Positions 24,535-34,244 of a stretch of 64,000 nucleotides of DNA are shown piece by piece. The position numbers and the translations under genes were made by a program. The stretch is from an uncultured Bacillota bacterium (GTDB lineage: Bacteria > Bacillota > Clostridia > Lachnospirales > CAG-274). The notes beneath the pieces were generated by a model. It did no database searches. It was not told the DNA's origin and saw nothing but the letters and a program-made list of their open reading frames with translations. Location of the stretch: assembly GCA_958426775.1 (NCBI GenBank), contig CATZZP010000004.1:62001-126000 (forward strand), written 5' to 3'. How positions within the stretch are numbered: the stretch's first letter is position 1; the number at the start of each line of letters is the position of its first letter.

Positions 24535-26439
24535 TTACATATTACTGCTTGCATCTTCCCATTGCCCATAAAGCTCTGCAAGCTTGTCCTCAGCCTCCTG
24601 TTTTTCATCATAAACCTGCTTTGCCTTGCCTGCATCCGTAAAGACCTCAGGCAACTCAAGCTTTTTATCAAGCTCGGATATTTTATCCTCCAGTCGAGCA
24701 ATTTCCTCCTCCAGCTTTTTTACAAGGTTTTCAAGCTTACGTCTTGCCGCTTGCTCCTCTTTTTGTTTTTGCCAGTCCTGTTTTGTTGCGGTTACCTGTT
24801 CCTGAGGAGTGCTTTCTATATATTCAATCTTGTTCTGAGCCTTTTTCTCTAAATAAAAGTCATAGTTACCCAAATAATTTTCTGCACCGTCGGGAGTAAG
24901 CTCAATTACTCTTTCTGCCGTTGCATTTATAAAATAACGGTCATGGGAGATATAAAGCACGGTACCCTTATATGAGGAAAGGGCATTTTCCAGAATTTCC
25001 TTTGAATTAAGGTCAAGATGGTTTGTAGGCTCATCAAGCACAAGAAAGTTTGCATTTGACAGCATAATTTTAGCAAGGCTTACACGTCCCTTTTCTCCTC
25101 CGCTTAAAGAGGATATTTTTTTAAATACGTCATCTCCCGTAAATACAAAGGCGGCAAGCACGTTGCGTATCTGAGTGTTTTTTAAATCGGGATAAGTATC
25201 GGATATTTCATCAAAAATGGTCTTGTCCGTATTAAGGGTGGCATGCTCCTGGTCATAATATCCTATAGTAACGCCTGCACCAAGCTTATATGTACCGCTG
25301 TCAGGGGCAAGCTTATCTAATATTATACGAAAAAGAGTGGTTTTGCCTATTCCGTTAGGTCCTATCAGTGCCACCTTTTCTCCCTTTTTAATTTCAAAGC
25401 TAAGGTTACTAAACAGCTTTTTATTATCAAAGGACTTTGCAAGGCTGTCTACCGAAAGCACGTCATTTCCGCTTTCCCTACGGGGCGTAATTTCAAGTCG
25501 CATACTGTCAGGCAAGCTTTCGGGTGCATCAAGCTTTTCCATTTTTTCAAGAGCCTTTTCACGGCTTTCGGCACGCTTAACGGATTTTTCCCTGTTATAG
25601 CTTTTAAGCTTGCGTATAACCTCCTCCTGACGCTTTATTTCACGTTGCTGTGAGATATAATGCTTAAGCTCAATATCCCTGTCAAGGATTTTACGCTCTG
25701 CATAAAAGGAGTAGTCGCCGGTATATAGCTTAGACTTACGGTTTTCTATTTCCAGAATTTTGGTTACTGTTTTATCCAAAAAATATCTGTCATGAGATAT
25801 AATAATTACACAGCCTTTGTATGAGCGAATAAAATCCTCTAACCATTGCAATGACTCTAAATCAAGGTGGTTTGTAGGCTCGTCAAGTAAAAGAATATCA
25901 GGCGAGGTTAAAAGGAGCTTGCCTAAAGCAACCCTTGTTTTTTGACCTCCCGATAACTCGTTTATATGCTGATATGCTTCATCAGCGGTAAAGCCTAAAC
26001 CCTTGATTACACCTCTTAAACGAGATTTGTATTCGTAGCCGTTTTTCTCTTCTAAGGTGTGAGAAAGCCTTGAGTATTCATTCATAAGCCTTTCAAGATC
26101 TTCCCCATTGGTATGGGACATTTCAAGCTCTGTTTGCCTCATTTTTTCCTCAATGGAAATAATATGCTCAAATACGGTTAAAAGTTCTTCATAAATGGTT
26201 TTTGTACTGTCAATTTCTATATTCTGGGAAAAATAGCCTAAGCTTACATCAGAGGGAATGGTTACATTACCGCCGTCAAGAGATAGCTCCCCTGTAATTA
26301 TTTTAAATAATGTAGATTTTCCGGCACCGTTTACACCGACAATACCGATTTTATCATTAGCCTCGGCAGTTAAAGAAACATTTTCAAGTATAATATCAGT
26401 ACCGAAGGACTTTTGTATATTATTAAGTGAAAGTATCAT
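24535..26439 (-). CDS. ABC-F family ATPase (ribosome-associated)
   Basis: 634 aa soluble protein with two ABC domains and no membrane part. First: Walker A GVNGAGKST, signature LSGGQKTRVAL, Walker B LLLDEPTNHLDLESL. Second: GPNGIGKTT, LSGGEKGRVSL, LVLDEPTNHLDLNS. A Lys/Arg-rich linker (REIKRQEEVIRKLKSYNREK) follows the first domain and a C-terminal coiled coil ends the protein, as in YdiF/Uup-like ABC-F factors. These act on the ribosomal E site in translation; some give antibiotic resistance. Nothing here points specifically to resistance. Stand-alone gene. Confidence 0.93.
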   Translation of the reverse strand: MILSLNNIQKSFGTDIILENVSLTAEANDKIGIVGVNGAGKSTLFKIITGELSLDGGNVTIPSDVSLGYFSQNIEIDSTKTIYEELLTVFEHIISIEEKMRQTELEMSHTNGEDLERLMNEYSRLSHTLEEKNGYEYKSRLRGVIKGLGFTADEAYQHINELSGGQKTRVALGKLLLTSPDILLLDEPTNHLDLESLQWLEDFIRSYKGCVIIISHDRYFLDKTVTKILEIENRKSKLYTGDYSFYAERKILDRDIELKHYISQQREIKRQEEVIRKLKSYNREKSVKRAESREKALEKMEKLDAPESLPDSMRLEITPRRESGNDVLSVDSLAKSFDNKKLFSNLSFEIKKGEKVALIGPNGIGKTTLFRIILDKLAPDSGTYKLGAGVTIGYYDQEHATLNTDKTIFDEISDTYPDLKNTQIRNVLAAFVFTGDDVFKKISSLSGGEKGRVSLAKIMLSNANFLVLDEPTNHLDLNSKEILENALSSYKGTVLYISHDRYFINATAERVIELTPDGAENYLGNYDFYLEKKAQNKIEYIESTPQEQVTATKQDWQKQKEEQAARRKLENLVKKLEEEIARLEDKISELDKKLELPEVFTDAGKAKQVYDEKQEAEDKLAELYGQWEDASSNM

Positions 26440-26551
26440 TATAAAACCTCCGTTAAAATAAAACCTCAGTTCATACTATTTTAACAGATTGGATTGTTTT
26501 TTTAAAGCATAAACCGTAAAAAATTATTATTTTGTTTTAGTTTTGTAAAGA

Positions 26552-26580
26552 TTGACAAAAATTGCGTAAAGTATTATACT
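26552..26580 (+). promoter_or_regulatory. Sigma-A promoter of rex
   Basis: TTGACA (26552-26557), 17 bases, TATACT (26575-26580), 39 bases before the rex ATG. No canonical Rex operator (TTGTTAA-n4-TTAACAA) is visible nearby. Confidence 0.85.
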
Positions 26581-26619
26581 ATTAAATGACTTTAATCATA
26601 AAGAATATAGGTGAATAAA

Positions 26620-27255
26620 ATGGATGATGATAAGAGAATTTCTATTGCGGTTATTAAAAGATTACCCAGATATTACAGATATTTGGGGGATTTACTTGAT
26701 AATGGCATAACACGTATATCCTCAGGTGATTTAAGCAGACGCATGAATGTGACAGCATCTCAAATCAGACAGGATTTAAACAAATTCGGTTGCTTCGGTC
26801 AGCAAGGCTACGGTTATAATGTAGAATTGCTATATGAGGAAATTAAAAAGATTTTAGGACTTGATAAGGTTTATAATCTTATAATAATAGGCGGCGGTAA
26901 TTTAGGACAAGCCCTTGTCAATTACGGTAACTTCGGTAAGAGAGGTTTCAAGTTTACAGCGGTGTTTGACCGTAACCCAAAGCTCATAGGTCTTAATATA
27001 AGAGGCATAGAAATTATGGATGTTGCCAATCTGGAAAGCTTTCTTAAGGCAAATAAGGTTGATATAGCCGTGCTTGCATTGCCTAAGGAGAATGCAAAGC
27101 AGGTGGTACCTATGCTTGTCAATAACGGAGTTAAAGGACTTTGGAATTTTTCCCATGTTGACCTTGATGTGCCTGACGATGTAGTGGTTGAAAATGTTCA
27201 CCTTACAGACAGCCTTATGCAAATATCCTATGCAATCAGAGAGGATATAGACTAG
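26620..27255 (+). CDS. rex: Redox-sensing transcriptional repressor Rex
   Basis: Represses fermentation and reductive genes when NAD+/NADH is high. N-terminal winged helix (RISSGDLSRRMNVTASQIRQDL, split here at ~20 residues: the recognition part is VTASQIRQDLNKFG) and a Rossmann domain with IIGGGNLGQAL. 211 aa from ATG 26620, preferred over GTG 26611 because AGGTGA is correctly spaced and the family begins here. Own promoter and terminator. Confidence 0.95.
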   Translation: MDDDKRISIAVIKRLPRYYRYLGDLLDNGITRISSGDLSRRMNVTASQIRQDLNKFGCFGQQGYGYNVELLYEEIKKILGLDKVYNLIIIGGGNLGQALVNYGNFGKRGFKFTAVFDRNPKLIGLNIRGIEIMDVANLESFLKANKVDIAVLALPKENAKQVVPMLVNNGVKGLWNFSHVDLDVPDDVVVENVHLTDSLMQISYAIREDID

Positions 27256-27263
27256 TTATATTT

Positions 27264-27299
27264 GCCCTCGGTGCAAAAGCATTGAGGGCTTTTAATTTT
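27264..27299 (+). terminator. Terminator of rex
   Basis: GCCCTC...TGC-AAAA-GCA...GAGGGC followed by TTTTAATTTT. Confidence 0.85.
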
Positions 27300-27312
27300 A
27301 CGTACTGCTTTG

Positions 27313-27341
27313 TTGACAAAAAAAATTAAGAGGTTTATAAT
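27313..27341 (+). promoter_or_regulatory. Perfect-consensus sigma-A promoter of the MATE gene
   Basis: TTGACA (27313-27318), 17 bases, TATAAT (27336-27341). It shows that the upstream in-frame TTG at 27310 cannot be the start codon. Confidence 0.92.
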
Positions 27342-27375
27342 TAAGCTTATTATCTATGAACAGAAGGTTGATTTT

Positions 27376-28689
27376 ATGTTTAACGGCAGACAACTAAAGC
27401 GTTTAATAGTACCACTTATTATTGAGCAGATTTTGGCAGTAACCGTAGGTATGGCTGATATTATTATGGTGTCCTCAACAGGTGAGGCAGCAGTATCGGG
27501 TGTATCCTTGGTGGATATGATAAATGTGCTTTTTATGAATCTTTTTGCTGCTCTTGCAACAGGTGGTGCAGTTGTTACCTCACAGCTTATAGGTCATGGC
27601 GATGATGAACTTGCTTGTGAGTCAGCATATCAGCTACAGATAATATCCCTTATACTTTCGGTGGGAATTATGCTGTTTTCTTTTATATTCTGCCGTAACA
27701 TATTGGTAGCTGTCTTTGCTGTTGACGGTCAGGTTTTGGAATATGCCTGCCGGTATTTTTATATATCTGCCGCTTCTTATCCGTTTTTGGCAATATATAA
27801 TTCCAACGCCGCCCTGTTTCGCTCAATGGGCAACTCAAAGGTTTCAATGTATGTATCCCTTTTAATGAATATAATTAATATTACACTGAATGCTGTTTTT
27901 GTATATGGTTTTAATTTAGGTGTTGTGGGGGTATCAACATCATCACTTATAGCAAGATTTGCAGCGGCAGTGGTTATGAGTGTTTTAATAAGAAATCAGT
28001 CCTTGAGGGTGCATATTGTAAAAGGTGCCAAAATTCATCTTAATAAATATATGATAAAACGCATACTAGGCATAGGTATACCTAACGGACTTGAAAACAG
28101 TATGTTTCAGTTTGGTCGTGTTATAGTTGTAAGAGTAATTGCAGGCTTTGGTACTGTGCAGATTGCGGCAAATGCAGTTGCCAATAATATTGACGCTTTC
28201 GGAACTATCCCCGGACAGGCTATATCACTTGCTATGATAACTGTTGTAGGTCAATGTGTAGGTGCAGGAGATTATAAGCAGGCAAGGTACTATATTAAAA
28301 AGCTTATAAAAATAGCATATGCTGTTATGTTTGCATTAAACAGCATCTTAATTATTGCGTTGCCCCTTATTTTAAAGGTGTATAATCTTTCTGAGGAAAC
28401 CATGACTCTTGCCACAATTCTTATTTTAATACATAATGGCTGTGCCATGCTTATATGGCCGCTGTCATTTACTCTGCCCAATGCTTTAAGGGCGTCTAAT
28501 GATGTACGATATACGATGGTTGTAGCAATATTTTCAATGTGGATATTCAGGATACTTTTTAGCTATATTTTAGGTAAATGGCTGGGCTTTGGTGCTATAG
28601 GTGTATGGATAGCTATGGTGCTTGACTGGATATTCCGTTCGAGCATGTTTGTAGGCAGATATTTAAGCGGTAAATGGACTACTAAGTGA
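27376..28689 (+). CDS. MATE family efflux transporter
   Basis: Na+- or H+-coupled drug/metabolite exporter with about 12 membrane segments. Typical first helix block LIVPLIIEQILAVTVGMAD followed by VSGVSLVDMINVL and the GGAVVTSQLIG motif; the internal repeat appears again as GIGIPNGLENSMFQFGR. 437 aa from ATG 27376, which has AGAAGG upstream and sits 35 bases after a consensus promoter. Substrate unknown. topB starts 7 bases after its stop, so the two are co-transcribed. Confidence 0.92.
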   Translation: MFNGRQLKRLIVPLIIEQILAVTVGMADIIMVSSTGEAAVSGVSLVDMINVLFMNLFAALATGGAVVTSQLIGHGDDELACESAYQLQIISLILSVGIMLFSFIFCRNILVAVFAVDGQVLEYACRYFYISAASYPFLAIYNSNAALFRSMGNSKVSMYVSLLMNIINITLNAVFVYGFNLGVVGVSTSSLIARFAAAVVMSVLIRNQSLRVHIVKGAKIHLNKYMIKRILGIGIPNGLENSMFQFGRVIVVRVIAGFGTVQIAANAVANNIDAFGTIPGQAISLAMITVVGQCVGAGDYKQARYYIKKLIKIAYAVMFALNSILIIALPLILKVYNLSEETMTLATILILIHNGCAMLIWPLSFTLPNALRASNDVRYTMVVAIFSMWIFRILFSYILGKWLGFGAIGVWIAMVLDWIFRSSMFVGRYLSGKWTTK

Positions 28690-28696
28690 GGTAAAT

Positions 28697-30832
28697 ATGG
28701 AGCTGATAATTGCGGAAAAGCCTTCTGTTGCAAGGGATATTGCAAGGGTGCTTAAATGTACCAAAAAAGGCGAAGGCTTTTTATATAATGATGATTATGT
28801 TATTTCCTGGGCTGTGGGTCATTTAGTAACTTTGTATGACCCGGAGGACTATAATGCTGACCTTAAACGCTGGACAAGGGAAGCCTTGCCGATTATACCT
28901 GAAACAATCAAGCTAAAGGCAATTAAAAATACGGAAAAGCAGTTTAAGCTTTTAGAAAAGATAATGGCACGTGACAGCATAACAGGTCTTATCTGTGCTA
29001 CTGACAGCGGACGTGAGGGAGAGCTTATATTCAGATACATATATGAACTTTCAGGCTGTACAAAGCCTTTTAAAAGGCTTTGGATTTCTTCTATGACAGA
29101 TGCGGCTATAAAGGAGGGCTTCAGTAAGCTAAAGGACGGCAGTGAATACGATAAGCTTTACAGCTCTGCAAAATGCAGAAGTGAGGCGGATTGGCTTGTA
29201 GGCATAAATGCCAGCAGAGCCTTTACCCTTAAATATGATGCACTTTTAAGTATAGGTCGTGTACAGACCCCTACCCTTGCTCTTATTGTACAAAGACAAA
29301 AGGAGATAGACAGCTTTGATGCAAGGGATTATTGGGAGATAGAGGCAACCTTTGAGGGTTATAAGGGAACATGGTTTGACAAAGCGACAAAAGCCATGGA
29401 AACAAAAATATTTGAAAAGGAAAAGGCAGATGCAATTGCAGCTAAGGTAAAGGGTAAAACTGCTACGGTTGAAAGTGCTGAAAAGGAGGAAAAGAAAACA
29501 CCTCCGCCTTTGCTTTATGACCTGACGGAGCTACAGAGGGATTGCAATAAAAAGTTTGGCTTTTCTGCAAAGGATACCCTTGCAATTGTACAGGATTTGT
29601 ATGAAAAAAGAAAAATGGTAACCTATCCCAGAACAGACAGTCGTTATCTTTCCGATGATATGATACCTAAGCTTAAAATTATTGCAGGTAAGCTAAAGGA
29701 TACTGAGCAATATAAAACCTATGCAGAATATGTTTTAGCTCTTGAAAAATTGCCTATTACAAAGCGTATAGTGGATAATTCAAAGATAAGCGACCACCAT
29801 GCGATTATTCCTACAGAGGCAAGAGCTAATGTGGGAGCCTTATCTGACAGAGAGTTTAAGGTATACGACTTAATTGCAAGACGTTTTTTACAGGTGTTTT
29901 ATCCTTATTACATATACAGCACCACAAAAATTGTTACAGTCTGTGAGGATGAGCCTTTTGTAACAAGAGGTACAACTGTTATTGCAAAGGGCTGGACAGA
30001 ATTAAATGTGGCAGGCGAAAAGGATAAAAAGGAGGATAATGCCGTATTGCCTGATGTTAAAGAGGGTGATTTAACACAGGTCATCTCAGTTAAATGCCCT
30101 AAAAAGAAAACAAAGCCGCCTCAGGCGTATAACGACTCCTCTCTTTTAGGTGCTATGGAAAATGCGGGACGTTTTGTAGAAAACGAGGAGCTTAAGGAGC
30201 AGATGAAGGACTCAGGCTTGGGAACTCCTGCAACAAGGGCGGCTATTATAGAAAGACTTATTCAGGTTGGCTATATAGTAAGAAAGGGCAAAAGCCTGGT
30301 ACCTACGGAAAAGGGGATGAAGCTTATTGAGGTAGTACCCTTTGAGCTTAAATCTCCTGAAACAACAGGTAAATGGGAGAAGGGGCTTTCTCAGATAGCA
30401 AAGGGCAATATGGAAACGGAAAAGTTTATGAACAGTATTAAGCGTTACGTTCATTATATTGTTGATAATTCTCAAAACACAAGCACAAGGGTGGTTTTTG
30501 CCGCAGATAAAAAAAGGGGTGGTAAACGCAGTGTAAAGGGCAGTCTGGGTAAGTGCCCCGTTTGCGGCGGTGATGTGCTTGAAAACTCAAAATCCTTCTA
30601 TTGTTCACGTTGGAGAGGCGGCTGCAAGTTTTCAATCTGGAAATCAGACTTTGAAACATATGCAATTAAGTTAAGCGGTGAGCAGATAAGTACCTTACTT
30701 GCAGATAAAAAACTTGAAAATTTGCCTATGGCTTTGCCTCAAACGGGAGAAAAATGTATTGGGGATATTTATCTCAGAGATGATAAAAGCGGTAAAACCG
30801 ATATTAAAAATGTAAAAAGATTCAGTAATTAA
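28697..30832 (+). CDS. topB: DNA topoisomerase III
   Basis: Type IA topoisomerase. Toprim domain begins IIAEKPSVARDIA with the catalytic Glu, and DSGREGELIF carries the acidic metal pair; VGRVQTPTLALI and the active-site tyrosine in VTYPRTDSRYLS follow. C-terminal zinc-finger module CPVCGGDV-(x)-FYCSRWRGGC. 711 aa. Resembles the TopB subgroup found both on chromosomes and on conjugative elements; the chromosomal codon style and neighbours argue for the housekeeping form. Confidence 0.95.
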   Translation: MELIIAEKPSVARDIARVLKCTKKGEGFLYNDDYVISWAVGHLVTLYDPEDYNADLKRWTREALPIIPETIKLKAIKNTEKQFKLLEKIMARDSITGLICATDSGREGELIFRYIYELSGCTKPFKRLWISSMTDAAIKEGFSKLKDGSEYDKLYSSAKCRSEADWLVGINASRAFTLKYDALLSIGRVQTPTLALIVQRQKEIDSFDARDYWEIEATFEGYKGTWFDKATKAMETKIFEKEKADAIAAKVKGKTATVESAEKEEKKTPPPLLYDLTELQRDCNKKFGFSAKDTLAIVQDLYEKRKMVTYPRTDSRYLSDDMIPKLKIIAGKLKDTEQYKTYAEYVLALEKLPITKRIVDNSKISDHHAIIPTEARANVGALSDREFKVYDLIARRFLQVFYPYYIYSTTKIVTVCEDEPFVTRGTTVIAKGWTELNVAGEKDKKEDNAVLPDVKEGDLTQVISVKCPKKKTKPPQAYNDSSLLGAMENAGRFVENEELKEQMKDSGLGTPATRAAIIERLIQVGYIVRKGKSLVPTEKGMKLIEVVPFELKSPETTGKWEKGLSQIAKGNMETEKFMNSIKRYVHYIVDNSQNTSTRVVFAADKKRGGKRSVKGSLGKCPVCGGDVLENSKSFYCSRWRGGCKFSIWKSDFETYAIKLSGEQISTLLADKKLENLPMALPQTGEKCIGDIYLRDDKSGKTDIKNVKRFSN

Positions 30833-30940
30833 TTTATAGCTGTTTAACTTGAAAAAAAAGTCAAAAAGACTTTAAATTTTAATTAAAATAAGTTATAATA
30901 TTCTTTAATGAAAATTTAATTCGGTTAGGAGGTTACAAAA

Positions 30941-31426
30941 TTGGAAAAGGCAATACTTAATATTTTGGAAAAGGATAGCAGAACAAGCGTTGAGGAAATA
31001 GCAGTTATGCTTAACAGACCTGTCAGCGATATTTTCGAGGCACTTTCCGAAATGGAAAAGAAAAGAATAATCTGCAGCTACACAACCCTTATTAACTGGG
31101 ACAGAACCGAAAAGGAATTTGTAACAGCTATGATAGAGGTTAAGGTTACACCTCAGAGAGATATGGGCTTTGAAAAGATTGCAGAGCGTATTTACGGCTT
31201 TGACGAGGTAAAGGCAGTTTATCTTATGTCAGGTGCTTATGATTTTATGGTTATGATGGAGGGTAAAAATATTAAGGAAATCTCCTATTTTATCTCCAAT
31301 AAGCTGTCAACCATTGATGCAGTATTAAGTACGGCAACCCATTTTGTACTTAAAAAATATAAGGATCACGGTGTAATTTTAGACAAAACCCCTGATGAAG
31401 ACGAAAGGATGATTGTATCCCCATGA
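30941..31426 (+). CDS. Lrp/AsnC family transcriptional regulator
   Basis: 161 aa. N-terminal helix-turn-helix (TSVEEIAVMLNRPVSDIFEA) and C-terminal RAM ligand-binding domain (VKAVYLMSGAYDFMVMMEG). The TTG start is supported by TAGGAGG 9 bases upstream. It overlaps the aminotransferase gene by 4 bases (ATGA), so the pair is coupled and the regulator probably responds to an amino acid handled by that enzyme. A TATAAT sits at about 30892. Confidence 0.92.
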   Translation: MEKAILNILEKDSRTSVEEIAVMLNRPVSDIFEALSEMEKKRIICSYTTLINWDRTEKEFVTAMIEVKVTPQRDMGFEKIAERIYGFDEVKAVYLMSGAYDFMVMMEGKNIKEISYFISNKLSTIDAVLSTATHFVLKKYKDHGVILDKTPDEDERMIVSP

Positions 31427-32601
31427 CAGAGCCAAAGGATTTTATTTCAAAGCAGGTGCTTGAAATGCCTTTTTCAGGCATAAGAAAGTTTTTTGATGTA
31501 GCAAATGAAATGGATAATGTAATTTCCTTAGGTGTAGGCGAGCCTGATTTTTTAACCCCGTGGGCAGTCAGGGAAAGAGCAATTTATACCCTTGAAAAGG
31601 GCAGAACCAGATATACCTCAAACCATGGACTTTTAGAGCTCAGGCAGGAAATAAGCAAGTATTTAAAGCGTAAATATGACCTTAACTACTGTCCTAAGGA
31701 GGAGGTGCTTGTAACTGTAGGTGCAAGCGAGGGTATTGATGTTGCTTTAAGAACAGTACTTAACCCGGGAGAGGAGGTTCTGGTTGTTGAACCTTCATAT
31801 GTGTCCTATAAGCCTTGTGTAGAAATGTCAGGAGGCGTACCTGTTGTTATTAATACTAAGGTTGAAAATGACTTCAGACTTCAGCCTGAGGAAATATTAG
31901 AAAAGGTAACAGATAAAACAAAGGCAATTATTTTACCTTACCCTAATAACCCTACAGGTGCTATTATGGAAAGGGAGGACCTTGAAAAAATAGCAAAGGT
32001 TATTATTGAAAAGGATATTTTAGTTATAAGTGATGAAATCTATTCAGAGCTTACCTACGGCGGCAGACACCATGTATCTATTGCCTCTGTTGAGGGTATG
32101 AGGGACAGATGCATTGTGCTTAACGGCTTTTCAAAAGCGTTTTCTATGACAGGCTGGCGTTTAGGCTATGCGGCAGGTCCGAGGGATATTATAAATAATA
32201 TGACAAAGGTGCATCAGTATGTAATTATGTGTGCACCTACAGTAAGCCAGTATGCGGCTATAGAGGCAGTAAAGGGCTGTGATGAGCAGGTTGAGAAAAT
32301 GCGTGAGGAGTATGATGCAAGACGTAACCTTATGCGTAACGGCTTTGAGGAAATGGGACTTAGCTGTTTTGAGGCATTGGGAGCGTTTTATTTATTCCCA
32401 TGTATTAAGTCTACAGGCTTAAGCTCGGAGGAGTTTTGTGAAAGACTTTTATTTGAGGAGAGAGTGGCAGTTGTACCCGGTACTGCTTTTGGTGAATGCG
32501 GAGAAGGTTTTATACGTTGCTCATACGCTTATTCTATCAAGGATATTAAAAGGGCACTTGCCAGAATTGCAAAATTTCTTGAAAAAATTAAGGTACAGTA
32601 A
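31423..32601 (+). CDS. PLP-dependent class I/II aminotransferase
   Basis: 392 aa fold-type I enzyme. Substrate/PLP landmarks: VGEPDFLTPW, GASEGIDVALR, PYPNNPTGA, SDEIYSELTYGG, and the PLP lysine in NGFSKAFSMTGWRLGY; the C-terminal Arg is in EGFIRCSYA. Resembles AspC/AraT/PatA-type aminotransferases; substrate likely aromatic, branched or aspartate-like and not determinable here. Coupled to the preceding Lrp regulator, a pairing frequent in Clostridia. Confidence 0.93.
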   Translation: MTEPKDFISKQVLEMPFSGIRKFFDVANEMDNVISLGVGEPDFLTPWAVRERAIYTLEKGRTRYTSNHGLLELRQEISKYLKRKYDLNYCPKEEVLVTVGASEGIDVALRTVLNPGEEVLVVEPSYVSYKPCVEMSGGVPVVINTKVENDFRLQPEEILEKVTDKTKAIILPYPNNPTGAIMEREDLEKIAKVIIEKDILVISDEIYSELTYGGRHHVSIASVEGMRDRCIVLNGFSKAFSMTGWRLGYAAGPRDIINNMTKVHQYVIMCAPTVSQYAAIEAVKGCDEQVEKMREEYDARRNLMRNGFEEMGLSCFEALGAFYLFPCIKSTGLSSEEFCERLLFEERVAVVPGTAFGECGEGFIRCSYAYSIKDIKRALARIAKFLEKIKVQ

Positions 32602-32615
32602 GGTGGAGATTTTTT

Positions 32616-33347
32616 ATGGCATATGATAAATTAAGGGAGTTTATAGAAAGTAGCAATAATATAGTATTTTTAGGCGGTGCAGGGGTATCTACGGAAAGTA
32701 ATATACCTGATTTCCGCAGTGCAGACGGTCTTTATGCGGCAAGGTCAAAGTACGGTCATACACCGGAATATTTACTTAGCAGAACGCTTTTTGATACTGA
32801 CCCTGAAATGTTTTACGACTATTATAAAAATAATCTTATTTATACAGATGCCAAGCCTAATATGGCACATTTTGCCTTGGCTAAGCTGGAGGAAACGGGA
32901 AAGCTTAAGGCTATAGTTACACAAAATATTGATAATTTGCATCAAATGGCAGGCAGTAAGGTGGTTTATGAGCTTCATGGCTCTGTATACCGTAACTTTT
33001 GTATGAATTGCGGCAGAGCATATGATCTTGAGGAAATGCTTGCCTTAGAGGGAACTGTACCCCATTGCACCCATTGCGGAGGTATAGTTAAGCCTGATGT
33101 TGTCCTTTACGAGGAGGGGCTTAACAGTGACATCTGGAACGGTGCCCAAAGGGCTATTTCTAATGCCGATATGCTTATTGTAGGAGGTACATCTCTCGTG
33201 GTCTATCCTGCTGCAAGCCTTGTCGGCGATTACAGAGGAAATAAGCTTGTTTTAATAAATAAAAGTGCAACCTCTTATGATGATATGGCATCTTTGGTTA
33301 TTCATGAAAGTATAGGCACGGTGCTTTCGTCGGTTGTAAAAATTTAA
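32616..33347 (+). CDS. cobB: NAD-dependent protein deacylase, Sir2 family
   Basis: 243 aa. Sirtuin motifs: GGAGVSTESNIPDFRS (NAD site), TQNIDNLHQMAGS, catalytic His in ELHGSVYRNFC, zinc ligands CMNCG and CTHCGG, and VGGTSLVVYPA. Removes acyl groups from lysines using NAD+. It follows the aminotransferase gene by 14 bases and ends at a strong terminator. Confidence 0.95.
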   Translation: MAYDKLREFIESSNNIVFLGGAGVSTESNIPDFRSADGLYAARSKYGHTPEYLLSRTLFDTDPEMFYDYYKNNLIYTDAKPNMAHFALAKLEETGKLKAIVTQNIDNLHQMAGSKVVYELHGSVYRNFCMNCGRAYDLEEMLALEGTVPHCTHCGGIVKPDVVLYEEGLNSDIWNGAQRAISNADMLIVGGTSLVVYPAASLVGDYRGNKLVLINKSATSYDDMASLVIHESIGTVLSSVVKI

Positions 33348-33352
33348 TTGTC

Positions 33353-33380
33353 AGGGGAACGAATAAAGTTCCCCTTTTTT
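33353..33380 (+). terminator. Terminator after cobB
   Basis: AGGGGAAC-GAATAAA-GTTCCCCTTTTTT. It ends the lrp-aminotransferase-cobB unit; the HAD gene 18 bases on must be reached by read-through or another promoter. Confidence 0.9.
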
Positions 33381-33398
33381 ATGAAAAGGAGAAATACA

Positions 33399-34244
33399 AT
33401 GAATTATAAGCTGGTAGCTTTTGACTGCGACGGTACCTTTTTAGACAGTAATGGTAATATACCACAAAGAAATAAGGATATTATACATAAGCTTTATAAT
33501 ATGGGTATAGAGATTATTGCAGTAACGGGAAGAAGTGATATACTGACTAAGGACTATATTGAAGAGTTAGGTATTAATATCCCTGTAATAGGCTGTAACG
33601 GTGCAACTTTAAGTGATGTAATAACAGATAACCGTATGTACGTGAAGCCTGTACCTAAAAAGGCAGTTAAGGCTGTATTAAGCCTTTGCATAGATGAGGG
33701 AATACCATGTAAAATGTTCAGCGTGGATACCTGTTTTTCAAGTGATAGGGAAATGCTTGAAAAGGGTATTAAGCAAATAGTTACAAAGTATACAAGAGAA
33801 CTTAAATATATGGTAAACTCCAAGTGGCTTTCCGATGAGGATATGCTTAGGCTGGCAGATACAGAGGATATTATTAAGCTTGTGGTAGTAGATAACGATA
33901 TTGAAAAGCTAATGCAAATGCAAATTAGGTTTAATGAAATTGAGGGCTTACAGGTCTTTAAATCAAATGTAAATTGTCTTGATATGATAGGAGATAATGT
34001 TTCTAAGGGTAACGCTCTTACAGAGTTTGCAAAAAACAAAAAAATACCTATGGAAAAATGTGTTGCTTTTGGTGATAGTGAAAACGATATTTCCATGCTG
34101 CAGGCGGCGGGCTTGGGCATAGCTATGGAAAATGCAGATGAAGCTGTAAGGCTTTCTGCTGATAGGGTTACGCTTACTAATGATGAGTGCGGTGTTGCCT
34201 ATGAGCTTGAAAAGATTTTTTCAACAGGTGGTTACAATGGTTAA
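33399..34244 (+). CDS. Cof-type HAD hydrolase
   Basis: 281 aa phosphatase of the Cof/class IIB HAD group. Motif I FDCDGTFLDS with the nucleophilic Asp, motif II VTGRSD, a C2 cap in the middle, motif III Lys in NVSKGNAL, motif IV GDSENDISML. Such enzymes hydrolyse sugar phosphates, FMN or PLP; substrate not predictable. Start ATG chosen for its AAAGGAG site; the longer frame from 33348 would run through the terminator. It overlaps the next gene by 8 bases. Confidence 0.9.
   Translation: MNYKLVAFDCDGTFLDSNGNIPQRNKDIIHKLYNMGIEIIAVTGRSDILTKDYIEELGINIPVIGCNGATLSDVITDNRMYVKPVPKKAVKAVLSLCIDEGIPCKMFSVDTCFSSDREMLEKGIKQIVTKYTRELKYMVNSKWLSDEDMLRLADTEDIIKLVVVDNDIEKLMQMQIRFNEIEGLQVFKSNVNCLDMIGDNVSKGNALTEFAKNKKIPMEKCVAFGDSENDISMLQAAGLGIAMENADEAVRLSADRVTLTNDECGVAYELEKIFSTGGYNG

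Noticed and set aside
26440..26619. Rex operator at the rex promoter
   Set aside because: Only TTTTAACAG-like half matches; no TTGTTAA-n4-TTAACAA palindrome found.
27310..27375. N-terminal extension of the MATE transporter starting at TTG 27310
   Set aside because: The extension covers a perfect TTGACA-17-TATAAT promoter, so it cannot be translated from that transcript; ATG 27376 is the start.
28697..30832. TopB as part of a conjugative element
   Set aside because: Although elements carry topB, the neighbours are housekeeping genes and codon use matches the rest of the chromosome.
33554..34120. 188-codon minus-strand ORF opposite the HAD phosphatase
   Set aside because: Long only because of codon bias on the other strand; low-complexity Ser/Leu/Ile protein without motifs.
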